From Bdellovibrio sp. BCCA (GTDB lineage: Bacteria; Bdellovibrionota; Bdellovibrionia; Bdellovibrionales; Bdellovibrionaceae): DNA of 64,000 nt. The translations under genes were made by a program, and so were the position numbers. Within the stretch, counting starts at the first letter, position 1; every line of letters starts with the position of its first letter. The notes beneath the pieces are model-generated. The model made no database searches and was not told where the DNA came from. It worked only from the letters and a program-made list of their open reading frames with translations. The stretch is from the NCBI RefSeq assembly GCF_037996825.1, contig NZ_JBBNAC010000001.1:3472001-3536000 (forward strand). The letters are read 5' to 3'. Below, piece by piece: positions 63,538 to 64,000 of the stretch.

Positions 63538-64000
63538 ATGAGTTCTATTCCTGCTAATCCTGATGAAAATATGGTTCGTGTTCTTTATCACAACCTTTTA
63601 CAGGCGTGGAACCAACAAAGTGCCCGAGGCATGGCGGAGCTTTTTACGAATGATGGAAATATGGTGGGCTTCGATGGAAGCCTCGCCAACGGACAAAATG
63701 AAATTGGCGAGCACTTAGCCCCTATTTTTTTGAGTCACCCGACAGCAACTTACATCAGCAAAGTCCGCGAAGTTCGCTTCTTAAGCCCCACCGTCGCAAT
63801 GCTACGGGCCGTCGCAGGAATGGTTCCCCGAGGCAAGAATGATATTCTGCCTGCGGTCAACGCCATTCAAACAGTCGTAGCCGTTAAGGACCACGAACAT
63901 TGGCGCATTGCTCTTTTTCAAAATACGCCCGCGGCATTTCATGGACGCCAGCACCTTGCCGATGATCTTACAAAAGAACTGCGCGAAGAATTAAAGCTTT
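63538..64000 (+). CDS. SnoaL-like / SgcJ-type protein, 3' end outside window
   Basis: The ATG at 63538 follows GGAGGTATCGTT, and 154 codons are open to the end of the window. The visible part has the SnoaL/NTF2-like pattern of SgcJ/EcaC-family proteins: LLQAWNQQSARGMAELFTNDG (quoted as WNQQSARGMAELF), FDGSLANGQNEI, ATYISKVREVRFLSP and HWRIALFQNTP. These small proteins bind or isomerise hydrophobic compounds. No signal peptide. It is probably nearly complete at the window end. Confidence 0.85.
   Translation, partial: MSSIPANPDENMVRVLYHNLLQAWNQQSARGMAELFTNDGNMVGFDGSLANGQNEIGEHLAPIFLSHPTATYISKVREVRFLSPTVAMLRAVAGMVPRGKNDILPAVNAIQTVVAVKDHEHWRIALFQNTPAAFHGRQHLADDLTKELREELKL

Overview
The window looks like chromosome of a predatory or predator-related bacterium of the Bdellovibrionota, most likely a Bdellovibrio species. 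The best markers are a protein built like the Bd3614-type nucleic acid deaminase (a family named after a B. bacteriovorus protein), a fused SpeD-SpeE polyamine enzyme, and an unusual density of exported hydrolases and lipoproteins. This is inference from protein recognition; no database was searched. There is no integrase, transposase, phage module, CRISPR array or tRNA. It reads as core chromosome with tightly packed genes, frequent start/stop overlaps and several convergent pairs whose 3' ends overlap.

Layout. 1-3.3 kb: a broken-off gene end, a receiver/cNMP-domain protein, an SDR and two exported unknowns. 3.4-8.1 kb: a tight operon for pantothenate and CoA synthesis (DUF2520-type ketopantoate reductase candidate, panB, panC, coaBC, coaX, panD). 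8.1-18 kb: YjdM, an exported lytic transglycosylase, secreted endonuclease I, two ABC-F ATPases and large exported unknowns. 18.2-23.1 kb: TonB, a BtuB-like TonB-dependent receptor and a PAS-PAS-GAF hybrid histidine kinase. 23.2-29.1 kb: a leucine-catabolism operon (methylcrotonyl-CoA carboxylase beta, methylglutaconyl-CoA hydratase, biotin carboxylase, a separate biotin carrier, HMG-CoA lyase), preceded by a hotdog-fold protein. 29.2-35.9 kb: methyltransferase, GNAT, exported EEP phosphohydrolase, an ABC-2 exporter and a GST. 35.9-38.2 kb: an M3 oligopeptidase behind the RNase P RNA gene. 38.3-46.1 kb: FnIII protein, cysteine-rich copper-binding protein, second hybrid kinase, the deaminase, a stand-alone RlmK, a degenerate deacetylase, speDE and sodB. 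46.1-53.8 kb: flavodoxin-like reductase, predicted exported PD-(D/E)XK nuclease, a hibernation factor/BON operon behind a sigma-28-like promoter, LysR regulator, M28 aminopeptidase, B12-binding radical SAM enzyme and a UbiG-like methyltransferase. 53.8-64 kb: GST, membrane proteins, a GT39-like glycosyltransferase, Hsp20, a Gre-like factor, a half-length asparaginase, an HEXXH lipoprotein and the start of a SnoaL-like protein.

The most interesting signals not explained by ordinary genes are: an 11-bp stem that buries the Shine-Dalgarno of sodB; a sigma-28-type promoter in front of the ribosome hibernation gene; a family of GGTACC/GGTGCC palindromes set directly against stop codons, including one 80-nt imperfect hairpin; a one-base split of the methylcrotonyl-CoA carboxylase alpha chain; a complete ketopantoate-to-phosphopantetheine operon with a non-PanE reductase; and a perfect dyad between the M28 peptidase and the radical SAM gene.
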